From NCBI GenBank assembly GCA_018697195.1, contig CM031878.1:35491713-35555712 (forward strand): a DNA stretch of 64,000 nt. Direction: 5' to 3'. Under the pieces are notes generated by a model. It was not told where the DNA came from, made no database searches, and worked only from the letters and a program-made list of their open reading frames with translations. Of the stretch, positions 27,901-42,900 are shown piece by piece; position 1 is the first letter of the stretch, and every line of letters begins with the position of its first letter. Source of the DNA: Certhia americana (lineage: Eukaryota; Chordata; Aves; Passeriformes; Certhiidae). The translations under genes were made by a program, and so were the position numbers.

Positions 27901-30900
27901 GTGAAGATGTCCCTGACCATGGCAGAGGGGTTGGGCTTGATCTTTGAACTTTTTGTCTAATCCAAATCTTTCCTCCAATTTATTTATGAAATACCATTCA
28001 TGCACTGCTTATTGCTTCACTTCCCAATTTTGCTTTGGCAGCAGCTGTCATATTTCCTTTTTGATGCTTCTACATGTTTCTTTTTCCTTGATAATATCAC
28101 CACACAAAGTGTGTTAATAGTCTCCACAAAACACTTTCTTCCAACCTATTTCAACCCTAATCTTCAGTACCACTGCAGTTTACAAAACTAAAGTCTGAGT
28201 TTGCTTTCTTTTGCCAGTATGCAACTGTGAAGAGTGGCTGATGCACCACACAGCTGTGATAACATTCACAGAGAAATCAACAGGCTGGAAAAATGGACTC
28301 ATAGGAATCTCATACATTCAACAAGGGCAAGCGCAGTATCCTACAATATCTCAAACTCATGTATGTTGGGACACAGCTAGGAAACAGCTTTGCAGTAAAG
28401 ATCCTTCAATACCAAACTGTGCATGAGCCAGCAGCAATGTTCCCTTGTGAAAAAGCAGGGGAATGTCATCCTGGGCTGCATTAAGACAAAGTATTGCCAG
28501 CAGGTCTAGGGAGGGAATCTCTCTTCTCTGATTATCAGTGTTGAAACTACAGCTGGATTACTATGTTCTGTTCTGGGTTACTCCTTACAAGAGACATGAA
28601 CAAAACAGAGAGCATCCAACAACATGTCTAGAGATGGCTAAACAGTCACAAGTCTCTCAGCCCCATCTCATATGACATACCCCAGTCCCTTACTATGCCA
28701 ATCACTGTATGGCCCAATGACAAGAGGCAATGGGTACAGACGGGAGGTTTGTCTTGAACAAAAACACGGGGGGTTTGTCTTGAACATTAGTACATACTCG
28801 TTTTTGACCAAGCCCTGCACAGGCTACCCAGGGAGCTTTGGAGCTTCCATCCTTGAACATGCTCAAAAGCTGTATGGACATGATCCTGTATAACTGGCCC
28901 TAGATGGTCCTGTTTGAGCAGGAGCAAGTAGATCAGATGACCACCAGTGGTCTCTTCCAGCCTTACCAATTTCATGATTCATGGACTGCAGAATCACAGA
29001 ATGCCTAAGGCTTCAAGGGACCAAAAAGGGACACCTGGTCCAACCTCCTTACTCCACCTGGGTCATTCCAGAGCAAATGGCACAGGATTGCATCCATGTA
29101 TTTATTAAGTATCTCCAGTGAAGGAGACTCCACAACCTCTCTGGACAATCTGTTCCACCAGTAGGTTACCCACAGAGTAAAGAAATTCTTCCCCATATTC
29201 AAATGGAACTTCCGGTGCACCAGTTTTTGACAGTGGACTCTTGTCTTATTGCTCAGCACCACCAAGCAGAGCCCGGATCCATCGTCTGACACTCTCCTTT
29301 CAGATACTGATAGGCATTGATGAGGACTCCTCTCAATCATCTCTTCTCGACACTGAACAGACCCAAGGCTGTAAGCCTTTCCTCCTAAGTGAGATGTTCA
29401 GTTCCTTGATCATCTTTGCAGCTCCCCTGCTACTGACAGGCTGCCACTAGACCATGTGCCAATTCTTACTGCTGTCTCTCTGTTTAAACAAGTTGTAGAA
29501 AAATGAGTCAGGTACCACTTTAATTTCTTAATTTTCTAACTACTTCCTTTAAAATATTTATTTTGGTCAATTTGATTTCCTTGCTTCCTCATATCCTAAA
29601 TCTTTATTCTCACAGGAAGAAAGTCACATTTCACAACAGTGAACAAACTTTAAAGTGCCCACCACTGCATGTCTAGCTATTGAGCCAAGAATGTGGGCTT
29701 GTAGAAGTTGTTTGAAAACTATCCTTATGTGAACAAGCCATAGTGCCTAGTGTGGGAAGAGAACGTCCCTTCAGAAATAAAGAATAGTGTCTTCAGCAAG
29801 TCTCTTCTAGATGTATAAACCACATGAAATGTCATTGTACTACAGAAATTTAAGTCCATAAAAGGACAGCATTGGAAAAAACTATTCAAAAGCCGTGTAT
29901 TTCACACATACAGAATTTGGGTGGCAGTGGCATAATCATTTAAAGGCCCAACTGTTTCTTTTTCATGCTTTATTAAAGGAGATGTATAGGGTAACATCTT
30001 GGGATCATTGACTTTTCCACAAAAAAAAGCAAATGAAACCCCACAACTTCACTGGGAAGAGAAGTTATGTCAGAAAGCAAATAGCCAAGTCAGAAAGAAG
30101 ATGTAAGTTAACTCAAGTTTCTTACATTTCTGAACAAAACGCTCTTCTAAGTTTTTCCCATTTCCTGTTTTCTCTTGTTTAGATGATGCAAACCTACTAA
30201 TAAGTATCAATTGCACAACATTTTTAAGCAGTAAAGAGTTGCATAAATTGACTCTCATAAAACAGAAAACTGATCCTATAGTGGGATAAAGACAGCTTGC
30301 CACACCCATTCCCCAAACATCCCTTTTTTCACAGGTTAATTTCAGCTCTAAGGTAACTGAAATAAGACCAAGAAGTTGTATTTCAGTGCTCCACTGATAC
30401 AGTGATCAGAAGTACAATAAGCCTTTGTGTCACTTTAACTGTTAAAAGAAACAGGTAAGTTACAGAAGGTCCAGCAATATGCTCAAGTAATCCATGAATG
30501 TACTTCCAAACAATATGAAGCCTAGCTCTTAATACAAATCTGAGCAGCAACTCTTATCTTTGCTTGAGCCTTCAAGTTTCACTGCCCTTCCTTTTGGCAC
30601 CTTTGAGGGCACACCAGGCACCAGAATTAGAAAGGCAAGAGATAACCCACTTCAGATCACTTTTATAAACAGTAAATAACAGGTGTGGGTGACCCCACCC
30701 AAGTGATTTGCCATCGAACCTAGTGAATAAGCCCATCAGCTGTTTTTTCCACTAAAGCGATCAGCAAGTAACTATTTAACAAATTTTTAGTGATAATTCT
30801 TAAATGGCAGGATTTTCCATTATCATAGAGGGAATAATTATACAGCACTGCCAGCAGGACTGGCATTTTCACCACAGTAGGTCTGCACTAGCAACCTCCC

Positions 30901-33900
30901 TGCACTGTGGAGCCTCTGTGGATCATCCCACATCATGTAGGCAGAGCCCTGCAGCGAGAATGCAGGGCATTGCCAGCAGATGGAATTCTTCCAGTTCACT
31001 GACATCTTCTCCCCAAGGTGCATTAACACTCCACTACTATAGCTGCACTCACACAAAGGCTTTTGACTACAGAAAAGGGTTTTCTTCCTTCCTCTCTGCT
31101 TTTAGGCAATGCAAGTCAACCTATAACTCTGTACCACGTGCAGACCCACTGGAGCATGAGTAGAGCAACACAACAAGCAGCCCACAAACTAAAGAAGCCC
31201 TTTTGCTAAGTATAACCTTTTCTCTATGTACAAATACACCACATTTTACACAAAATACAGTATTTTACATCTTAATATATCACTAATACATATATATATA
31301 TGTAGCAATATGTTAGCTATGTATTATCTGTACTCTTCTGTGTATGTTACATATATATATTGACTGTTATAATATAGATCTTCGGTGTGTCTGTCCATAT
31401 GAAAAATGTGTATTCCAGGGCTTGTTTACAAACAATTTCTTTCTCAAAAAGTTCACTGGAAAAAAACCCAAAAAAACCCAAACAAACAAACAAAAAAAAA
31501 AAAAAAAAAAACAAAAAACAAAACAAAGCAAAATAAAAATAGCACAAATAGAAATTAATCCGAAGATTATGTTTTTAAGGGCCCTTGTATCAATTATGTT
31601 ATTTGCCTTGTTTTTAACTTAGATAAAATTATGTTGTTGAGGGTTTTTTTTAATTTTCTCAGGCTAAATTGCAAATAAACAATGGATAAACAGCAAAGCT
31701 GAAGGCAACCAGGAGAAAAGGACTGCCACAATGGAAGAGTCAGAAAAGCCTTTGTGAAAAACAGATGCCACAGGAGAGGACGGGTAGTCAGAGTCACCAC
31801 AGAAAAAAATAATCCTTGGTCAGGAAAACATGTCTCCACCAAAGGACTTCCCAGACTCTAAAATAAGGTAACAAATTCAGAACCACAGTCTAAAAGCCAC
31901 AGAAGATTACCTTAAAAATCTCCTGGTCTAGACAAGTAAGACAAAGGCTGGTTTTCTGAAACCATTCGCATTCCTCTATCACTGTCAGTCTAAGTCAGTT
32001 CAAGAACAAAGCTTTTCTTGAATTTTAGACAAATACATACTGCCTTCTCTGAAGACTCAGATGCAAGCCTGAAGGCTCTAGAATGAAGCTGTCGGCACAC
32101 ACTGCTTCTGCTCCACAGAAACTGCCAGCACATTTCATTTCTGCGGCAACCATAAATTCCTGCTATTACTCACCTTCTAACCTCAAATCTATGTATTTGC
32201 CTTTTTAGCTACTGTTAGCATACCACCACCATCCAACAACACTTCAAAAACATGCTCCTGCTGCACAGCTGCCAAAAACAACTAGTTCAAGCATGCACCT
32301 ATTTGGAAATGACTTACAGATATTACTCTAGAGGGTTTTATTACTGACGTATGATTATCTTAAAAAGTATTTATTTTCATTCCAGTTTTTTTTAGTCTCC
32401 AGAAATTTAACTCTTGCTGAACATGACAGAAATGATTAAGTAGCAAGGTTTTTTTTGGTAAACTAAAATCCAGAAGTTAAACAGAGATTTTGAAATTATA
32501 GTCACTACCCTTTTGTCCCAGCTACTACTAACTACAAGAACATTTCAGAGACACCAAAAAAAAAAAAATAAAATAAAAAGACAGTCATTAAAAAAGCATT
32601 ACACCAATCTTTATTTAGTGTTCCAAGCCAAGACCAGAATCTTGTGTGTTTTCTCTACATTCAATAACGACTTCAACACACCAAACAATTTCTTCTGAAC
32701 ATGCATTTAAGTACTTTTGCTAATTCTTGCTTTTACTTCCTCACTATTGCTGCTTGCAAGTACTCGAATCTGAAGAGCCAGTTAGCCAGCACCTTTATAA
32801 ATAGTACTGGATACTGTTTTAGGCAGTTGAGTATTAATTTCTGGCAATTAACTATTATACAAGATAGCAACCATGGTAGTTCAGCAAGTACTCTGAAAAA
32901 TTAAAAAATAATCCAGTTACTAGATAACAGAAATTCTGCAATTGAAACAAACTCATGCATATTGAAGAGTTACAGCAAAATGCTGCGAAAACTGTCTTTG
33001 TCACACCTTTACTATTTCCTAAAGTTATCCTAACTGCCTATGCTAGCTTTTCTCTATGCAAGAATAAGGAAAGCAAGCTTCTTGCCTAGTCCTCCCACAC
33101 AGTCCCTATCTCAAATATGTCCTCCTCTTCCTCCATGAAAAACGCAGCAAGCAGATTGCTGTTTTCTTGTACATTTCCAATTTTTAATACTTGTATACCC
33201 CTATATCTTCCTCCACCTGCATCTTCCTCTGCACCTTCCTACTCTTAGTGACTCCACTGTTGACACTGGCACCTAGTTAGAGGTATATTTTGTCTGTGCA
33301 GCTCTCATCACTCCCATCCACACAATGGCAATTAGTTCACCTCAGTTTATCAGTGTTTCCTTCTCAGAATCTGTATGGTTCACTCTTTGCACCACTTTTA
33401 CTGCAAAGTACGCCAACCTGCAGCTCTACATCTTTCAACATACTAACTCCCAACAACCTTCTCTACTCCTACTCATGCTGGGATGGAACAACTCCAAGAA
33501 CATAACCATCCTTTGCCCTTACTCAGCTAGCTTTTTTACATTTCATTTCTCCTCATATGCAGTCCAAGCTGAATTTTTATTTTGTCTGCACCAACCAATT
33601 CACTTCTCCCACCCAAATCCTTCCTCCTCCAAACATACCATACTTCCAACTACTTTCCGGACAAGTGCTGAAAGTTACATCACATTTTATCTCAGCCTAC
33701 TGACACTTTATCTACTCCAATTCTCCCACATATCTCACTAAGTTTGAAAGCAAAGCAGACATTTGTAAGAGAGAAAAATCATGTGTATCTCTTCATTTTT
33801 GTCTCCTCTTACTTAATAACTTAGTTTTTACAAATATTATCCACTTTATCACTATCCTCAAACAAGGTAAGCTATTCTGCCTATACACTTGAACCAAGAA

Positions 33901-36900
33901 AAGTGAGTTGAATCACTTTCTAGAGGAAGTAGTACTTTCCTCTAGGATTAAGTAATCTGTGCCAATAACATATATGAATACACATGCACACTGCTCCAAC
34001 CACATTCTGCAAATTCTTGCTTTCTACTGCATTATTCCAGCATTTGTATCCCACTTCAGTCCCTTATAGTCTACCAAAACCAGTCTAAACTAAATAATTT
34101 GGAGCCAAGTATTCAAAATGAATCAATCGACTCTTCCATATCAAATCCTTCTATCTAACCCTTGCTGAAACCACATGTTCCAATTAGAATTTCTTTTGTT
34201 CACTATTATCACACGTGTTTTTCTAAACTTACCATTTACCTCTGCTGCAAAACAGACCAGTTTTGAGATCTACTGCATTCAAAGAATACGTGCATTATCC
34301 CCAACACCCACTCAGTAAAAAGGAATCTAGCAAGAGGTACCAACTCACATCTGGTAGCTCACATGTTATCTCATAAGAATCTACTTTGTCTCTCCATTCA
34401 CAGTTGCAGCTGCATATCTTCAGGTTTTAGTAATAGCTAGTAATATTTTTGTTCAACTGTCATATTTTTTCACTCCTTTCCTGAAAGCTCTTTGGCTTCA
34501 CAAATTTGTAACTATACTTGGTCTCACCTTTCACTGGTAGTTTAGATACTAAATCTTGATGAGAGCCACCTGAAGTTCTTTTTGCTTTTTGGGCAAGATC
34601 CAAGGTCAAGCTTTTTCCACCCACCCCACATGAAACCTTGTAAGACAATGAAGGTCTAGCCTGCAATTCCATTTGACTTTTGGATGCAATTTTGCCCTCC
34701 CCAGAATGACTGAGAATACCACGTTCTGCAGAAAACTGATACTACCTTCCTCTTTATTACCTTGTTTAGATACTACCTTCCTCTACAATGCTGCTCCAAG
34801 ATTCTTCATTTCCTATCAGTCCACAGAGAGTGGGTGTGTGGGAGTGGGGTGTCAAGAGGAAACCAAGTTTGGTTAACACCATTCTTTCATATTTTATACA
34901 CCTTCTCCCAGATTTTCTCTTTTCAGTATGTCAAGCTACCAATATACATCAATACCACTTCCTCATTTTTCCTCCAAGCTTAGTGGCACTAACAGTAAAA
35001 ATCTGACCATTGTTTGGTGACTGGTATTTTGAGAATACTATCATGCTGACAAATATCTTCCTCCCTTGCTATCTAAACTGGTGAACTAATTCGGGAGCCT
35101 TTGTACTCTGAAAGTCGCTACCATGAATCCTAGGATAAAACTAAGGTTTTTATGTGTTGTAAAATACAAAAAAATAACCCAGGATGTTGCTACACAATAG
35201 AGCTCCTATTGCCAGATCCAGTAATTTAGACTTGGGGTTACAGAGTTTATGTTAAAAGTAAGGAGAGTGTCTTGTGCTCACTAGATCTCATTTTATTTAA
35301 TTTAAAAGAAGTAGGCAATTTCCCCTCCCTCCGCACATAATGCAGATCATGGCTGAGAAGGATCTAAAGTAATGCTACAGCTGCTTAGCTCTTCCCTTGC
35401 ACTAAATTCTGCATTCATTTCTGCTCTAGTCTGTATTTCTATTTTATAATGAAACATACAGCCTAGTTATTTATAGGCTTTCTAAGGATTAACTACACAC
35501 TCATAAGAATAAACCCTCAAGAGGTTAACCTCATCCTCTTAAGCTTCACACACTACAATCCCAGAGATAGCTGGCAACCACAGCCAAGAGAGAAAAAATA
35601 ATCCCACATCTTGCTAATCCTTTAGCCAATCACCTCACGCAACAGTGGAGAGGCCTCTTGGAGGCCAACAACTCAATCTGTCTCAGGAGCACTGTCAGCC
35701 CAAGAGATACATATTTCACTAAATCATTAGCAACCCACCTCAAAAGGAAAAACAAGACATACCTGGCTTCTCAGTGGTATGCTGAAATCATGCATCAAAA
35801 ATGCAGTGCTGAAGAAAGTTTCCAGTGTGCTGCTTGTATTTCACATTCAGATATTTGCATATTCTACTCATAAAAGTAGTTTATTGATTAGGAAGTAAAT
35901 CTAATCTTGCATTATTCACACCTAGACATACCAATTTAACTGCCACTTATACTCCCTAACATGAACCTGTTATTTTCTAGACATATCTCAAGAAAACAAC
36001 CCCACAAAAAAACAAGCAAACAGTGAAACACACCACCCACAAAGAAATCAAAACAACACTTCAAGTTGAACCAGAATAGTTTATCTAATTCTCTCATACC
36101 ATGATCTAGATTAGTCCTTAACTGCCGAAGTGGACGCTGCCTGCAGCTGCAAGCAATGCCAAGGAGTTAATGGGGGCACTTATCCTTTTATTTAGGGTTT
36201 CTGCTTTGTTCATTATTTATCTAGCAAAATTGCTACTTCATTCTACTCTAATATAATAAATAATAAATAGTTCTATTAAAAAAAAAAAAAAAGAAGAATG
36301 GAGATTGTTGAGCCACACTGCTACCCCACGGCTGAAAATAAAAGCCTTCAAGAACGTGTAGGAAAAGTGTAAGGCCAGGAGTATGACTGTTAATAACCAA
36401 ACATCATCCAGGGTTTTTTCCTGAAGGATTTTTAATCAACACAGAGGATTAGCACTGCTTGCAAGCTCACTGAGTCCAACTATAATACTTCCTTAAAAAA
36501 AGTGTCAATTTATTCATTCTGTTTTGTACATGCTTAATATACACCTATTCCAAAGCCCAGATTTTGATTTTGTAGGCATATTCTCTGAAAAGCCCTAGTC
36601 CTGTGAGACTGTAAGTCTCTATCTTCATATTTTGTCCTCTAATAGGCTTCCCTCTTTTTAACTGGAAATAAAAAGTATAAAATAAATATAGTTCAAAATC
36701 ATTTTGAATTTCAAAACATTATTCCCAGTAATTAAAAAGTCTTTGTTCCCTTCCAGAATTCACACATTGCACAGAAGTAACAGGAATTTCTCTAACTGAA
36801 GGAAGTCTATTGGGAAACTATTGAATCATCTGGTGTCAGGAAACAACGGCCCTTAAGGACAGAAAGGAAGAGCGGGGAAAAAAGGCAAATCCTGTCAAAA

Positions 36901-39900
36901 ATGCAGAATTTTATTGAGTCAAGAGAAACCAGGCACGTTAGTACCAGCTAGCAAAATGAAATTTTCCTCCTATCCACAAGAATTATCATATGCATGTGTT
37001 TTAGGTAGTGCGACACCAGAAACCCCTCGATTGCATCTTCTGTTACAGATTGGTCCAGCCTATTTTTTTAGCCACAACTGAAAAGAAGTTTGCCGATCTT
37101 TCATGCCTATAATAGGTGTCTAAACCGTTAAATTACTATATCTTTTCTTATCTTGAAAGACACTGCACTTTAGCAGCATGGCCCTTCCATTGTTCATTAC
37201 ACTAAGTCGAGCCCCTGAACAATACTGACAGCTGCTATCAAACTGTGCCGTGCTCACCCTTGGTGCAGCTGCCGCTTGTAGGAACAGACAGACTTCTGAT
37301 GTGTCCTCCCCTCTGGGGAAAGGGTCTGACACCCTGAGTGCTCAGTGAGGGGGAGCAAAGGTCCACTGAATTGTCAGCCTGATTTTATGCTATTCAGATT
37401 TTCCAGGACATACACCATCCCTTTCAAACAAAACCAAGCATGTGTCAGAGCATGAAACTTATTGTGCAGCACAAAGTAACTATTGATTAATAAGACTGTA
37501 AAAGATCACTGGGACACACATCTAATTTTGGCATTATGTAAATGCATGCATCTACATGGTCAAACAAATTTTGTGCCCAGCATGTTAAGTCCTTCACTCA
37601 CAGTTTTGGATTTGTATGGCATCATTCAGAAGTCTTTCATATGACATAGTGAAGTATTTCTTCAGGTAAATCTTAGATAATTATACAAACAAAATTGGTA
37701 GAGCCTACTATTTCTGCTTCCAAAGAGCTTCCCTTCCTGCTCCCCCCAAAACCCTGAAGTTCTTAATGGCATAAGTTGCAGATCCTTTGGCTTTTCAGAC
37801 CATTTTATGCAGACTTTAAAAAAAGCAGATGACATGCTTGGGATAGCAAAATTTTGTCTAAGTAGCACTATTTTAAGACAAGAAAGAATTTTTTAAAAGA
37901 TATTTTAATATGTTTCCTTTTAATGCATAAACTCTTTTTTAAAACTAGTTCATAACGAAGGGTTTTCCATTCCATTTTCATCCTTAAGAAGCAATTTGTT
38001 TTAAAAAAATGCATGACATTACGGTTCTCTAATCTTTGCTAATCGAATACCACAAATGTACATGTGGTGTATTTCAAAGATTAAATCAGGTATTCATAAA
38101 CTAATTCATTGCACAAGCAAGGCATAGAGGAGATTCTGACAAATACAGATGTAATTGTGTGGGTATCTAAGATGTGATTAGCAAATCAACTAAGTAACAG
38201 TCAAAATTTGATACGAAGGAAAAACAGCACAGATTTGAAGGGGGGGGGGTATGTTTATGCAAAGCTAATCTGTCAAGTGTAATAAAGCAGCTTGAATAAA
38301 ATTTAAGCTGAAAATCCACTGAAGCTCCCCATTTCAGGGAGGAAAAGCTATTAAAAGGAAATGAAGGTCACCCTCCCAGTTTATTTCACCTAATTGACTG
38401 CCAATAGCTTACTACAGGCAAACCGACTGCAGATCTGCAATTGAGAAACTGATGAAAGGAGCATTTTCAAGCTGAGGCTCATTCTTTTAATCCTCCCTCA
38501 CTCCTATTTTTTCTTCCATCTCCAGTTGGGATGTAATTTTAAGCACAGATGGATTAACTGGTTCCATTGTCTGTAGACGTCATTGGACTATGGCACTGTT
38601 AATCCGTACAGCAGCATGTCTAATTATCATTACAAAGTGTCTGAGGGAACTATAAAGACCAGCAGGGCATCTTCTCACAAGCAATTAACATAAATTGATA
38701 AATGAGTAATTTGAATCCGCTCAAGGCGCTCATATATGAATAAAATCAGAAAGGACAGGTTCTTGTTTCGGCTACTTCTTTCACTTAGTCGGAAGGGCAG
38801 AAAACATGAGAAATATTCCAGACTTAGTGGCAGGGGAAATGAACTCATACAGTGGAAGGAATGTATGGTTCAAAAAGTTCATTAATACAAAGCAAATGAC
38901 TTGTGATTGACAACCAGTCACAAGCAAGTAGTATTAACTTTTTTAGCATATTTAAAAGCACATTCTTGGTGAAAGGCTATTAGAACACTGTGTCAGACAA
39001 TTAATACTACTTCAAAAGCAAGTGAAGTTTCTATTCAGTAGCTTGCTAATTTAAAATTCATGAAAGATTCACAAGAAAGGGAAAGAAAGAAGAATGAATA
39101 GTTGTATAAGCTCCAAGAACTCAAGTGTCACAAAAAGCATGAGGAAAAAGTATCTAGCTCAACTGACATACAGTACCCATAAATAAACAAGCAACTCGTC
39201 TAAAACTAAATTTCTTGGAAAAGAAGTTTTGTTACATGCAGCACTGCTGGACAAAATTATGTTCTGACAAAGTAAACTATTACCTTTATCTCTGCTAAAA
39301 TCTCTGTGAAGCAAAAACACTTCAGCAATACCGGGCATCAAAACAGTCTTAGATATCAAAGCATTAAACTTATTTTAAAAATTGCAAAACAGTAAGATAT
39401 GAAAGCAAGTTATACACACTGTAGGAGGTAGACCTGGAAGGCCACGTACCCCGATGATGGCATTCAATTCAGCCATGGTCACTTGTTTGGCACGTTCTAC
39501 AGCTTGGGCCACTTGTTGCTGATGCTGTTGAAAGAAGGGGTATAAGGAGGAATTTTTAAGTTAAGGTATTACCACACCATATCAAACCAAGGCCACAAAT
39601 ACTTGAATAACCAGTTTGTATGCAGCAGCCCACACTACCCATTGCAAGACATCTCATGCAGGTGAAAGTTAACAATGCCCTGTTTGTCACCTGTTCAAAA
39701 GGAAAGAAGAGAACTGAAGGCAGCCAGCTTATTGCTTACCCTATGTCCTTTCATTATTAGTTTTCTGGCAAATTATTAATTATTTTTAATTGAGCTGACA
39801 GGATAATTATTTGAACTTTACATTAGTTTCAGTTTTAACATTTATAGACTCCGTGCGCACATAAAACAAACTGAAATTTCATACAGGGAGAACTGACCAC

Positions 39901-42900
39901 TGAAATCAAGAATTACAAATACCCTCTACAAACGTAGAGTTTGAAAATAACAAGCCTCAAAATGTAACAGCAGCTGCCCACAAAATGCTGAAATCACAGT
40001 CATTCAGACCAAATGTTGGTTTACAAACTTTTCTGCATATGAGCTTACACACTCACCTTTGATATAAATTGAGAACATAAGCATGCTTATTTCACTAGAT
40101 CTACACTTGACAACTGAATATCTAATAAACAATCAGCATGATTAGAAATGAAAGCATTTTCTTGTGTTGCTACTATTTTACAGACTCCCACTCTCCTCAG
40201 ACAATGAATGAGGCCGAGCCATTGTCACTAGTTTGAACTCAGATTTGTTAGATCAAATTAGCAGGGGGTTTGCACACTTCAGCTATAACAGATGTTCCTT
40301 ACACTTGTGTATTGTGATAAAATTAACATCTTTAAACTAGCTAATTTGCAAACAGAAAAATAACATAATTGCACTTTAACAGCTAAACCGTTTTACTTAC
40401 TTCCTGAGACAAAAACGGGATGACTTGTGCACAAATTGTATTCAATCTCTTTGCGATTTCTGTCTATAGAGGAAAAGTATTTTGATTAAAAACAGCATTT
40501 TAGGGAGTTAGACATATATTAACTAATATACACAATTATATTACATTCAGACAGTGAAGAAAGTAACAAAAAAATTACTCATTTTTCATACTACTGCAAA
40601 TATAAATACTTAATATATAAGCCCAGACAAGGAAAGAGATTTTGTTAGCTACTCTAGGACATCTGCCATGTCTAAAGCACCTAATCTATATATACATTTA
40701 GGCACAAATCTGGTCCTTGTATATAGTTCATTAATAAGCAGAGCATTTTTGAAATCCATTAACTACAAGATAAAGCCTTTTAAAAGGCTGATTTATTATT
40801 ACTCAAATTATCAAGCAGTGTAAGATGAAGGCAACAGGCGTAGACAAAAAATGCTTCTTTCACGATCAATTTCATCTGCCTATTAGAAGGTAAAACAACA
40901 GAAATGTACCATTGGGAATACAAAAGGAATACTAAAACGGAAGTGAGGAAGAGTGGAGACAAAAAGTACAGATTTCAAAAATCCATATTGAAAGAGAATT
41001 AAAATAATACAAACGAGGAAAAAAAATCAGATCAGAAAATGTGACAGTCTATAAGAGCAAATTTATGAAACCATGAGAAGCAGAAGAACAAGGTTAGGAA
41101 CCAGTAAAGAATGGAACAATCCTTCAGTTAAATCAACAGATTACAGCAGGACAAAGAGTTTTGAGTCCCACTTTTCAACAGCTTTATACATCTTGTACTT
41201 GCTCTGTCTCTCATTTTGGCATATCAAGCTAAACACTGGGGTAAAGGGATCTCTCTCATTACTCAATGTTATCTGTGTTTACAGCCTTTCAGACCTACAC
41301 ATCTACCCATAATTCAGTAGCACTATTATAATTAACTCTCAAGGTACCTGTACAATTTCTCAGTCTTCCTTAGAAACAGTTATTTCAGTCACTGTAGCGC
41401 AGTTGCACAAAACCAAAATCACCAACCAGACCAGAACACAGCTTATGTAAAAGACACTGAACAGCTCCCGTCAATCTCTGTTGTACAATTAACCCATAAA
41501 GATATTTTTTGATAAGTTGGGGGGAGGGTTTATGTTTCAAGAAAGAAGAAACAAGCAGTCACTACCACGAATCATTAGGCCTTCTATGAAATGACATATA
41601 TTAAAGCTGAGCAAAGATAAACTCACTAAAGTCAGACTAAAACCGTTAACTCTCAGCCAAGCCTTTTCCTTTTCCTTTCCTTCCCATAATTCTGATGTTT
41701 TTTTTAAGAAGAGACTGCGGTATGTTGATCTTCATACATCAGTCACAAAATAATTGGAATGCAAAATCCACCTTCTAGTTTTATGACTCAGGAGACAGGT
41801 GATTTAGCAAGTTTTAGCACCTCCTTCCCGATCTCTGGCAGACACAGGGGAAATGCATGATGGCATCTTGACCTGTTGAACACCTCATCCCTCTTGACAT
41901 GAAGCACTCCACCTGACCAAAGCCTGATATTTGACACACCAACTCCATATAAAGTTTCGCAGAAGCTTCCAAAGAAGCTCTTGGATGGTTTCTTCCTCGG
42001 ATTAAAAGGTTTCCCTTAACTAAGGGCAATGAAGTGACAGTTGCTTTACAGGAAATCTCTACCCCCTGCATCAAGGTGAACTTATTTTTATTCTCAACTG
42101 AAACAGCTATCATTTCACAGAGTACCACAGGGGTCTTTTCCACTCCACCTGGGCCACAACCATAAAAAAATCTATAATTCCATGTTTAATCTTTGGTACT
42201 AGGACTACATACATAATAGCAAAGTCAATACTTGGAAGTAACCAGTTTAACTATTAGTGGTTATCAGACTTAACTAATACCAAATCTGTTGGCATTTCTC
42301 TGTTAAAGGAAAAAAAAAACCAAACAAAAGTACTCATGGGCATTTTTCCACATACCTAGTGTCTATCCCCAAAAAGCAGGGTACATCAGCTGTGGAAAAG
42401 TACTCTGCTGCACAGCAATGTTTTGCTGATGTTTAGCTAAAATATTAAGGATCCAAGGACTTAAATGCCCTGGACCAAAGGGATTAACTTTGGTTTTCAA
42501 GCAGAAACAAGAATGAATCATAGCAGGTGACAAGAGGAGATAGAGAAAGAATAAAGTAAGAAACTCGTTTGATGTCTACTGAAAAGTTCTTTGGCCTGTA
42601 CACGGTCTACACAAGTTTCCCTATTCTGAGGTAAATGTCCCTATTGCTGCTGTAAGGAAACAAAATGCAATCCTATTTTAGTAGAGTCTCTAAAACATGC
42701 AAGTTGTCCATATTATTGGATTTTTCTGCCCCAAGTTCCAAATACCCGAGCTACACTGTAATAACATAGCATACATAACACCAAACAGTAAGATAAAAGA
42801 ATGCAGTACCATGTGCATCAGGTTGTAATTGCCTTCCAATGACGGTCGGTTAGATGTTTTAATTTATTTTCTAAAAATGAGGGTATGATGAACTTTCCCC

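Larger units (their letters stand above)
21094..39449 (-). other. TLE1: TLE1 intron 6 (18.4 kb)
   Basis: A long AT-rich intron. It contains a repeat cluster at 26.3-29.46 kb (an LTR-like element, two plus-strand CR1 copies and one minus-strand CR1 copy), A-rich and TA-rich tracts at 31.26-31.54 kb, a C/T-rich stretch around 33.0-34.9 kb, A-runs at 32556 and 36278, a G10 run near 38241, and a motif-dense candidate conserved element at 38.3-38.76 kb. No second gene was recognised. Confidence 0.85.

Noticed and set aside
30804..31163. 119-codon plus-strand frame
   Set aside because: No recognisable family. Lies in intron 6 antisense to TLE1.
31458..31540. Possible poly-A tail of a processed pseudogene
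   Set aside because: No gene-like sequence lies next to the A-rich tract on either strand. Treated as a simple repeat.
33325..33741. 138-codon plus-strand frame in intron 6
   Set aside because: Ser/Phe/Leu/Thr-rich translation explained by the C/T bias of the region. No conserved domain and no splice context.
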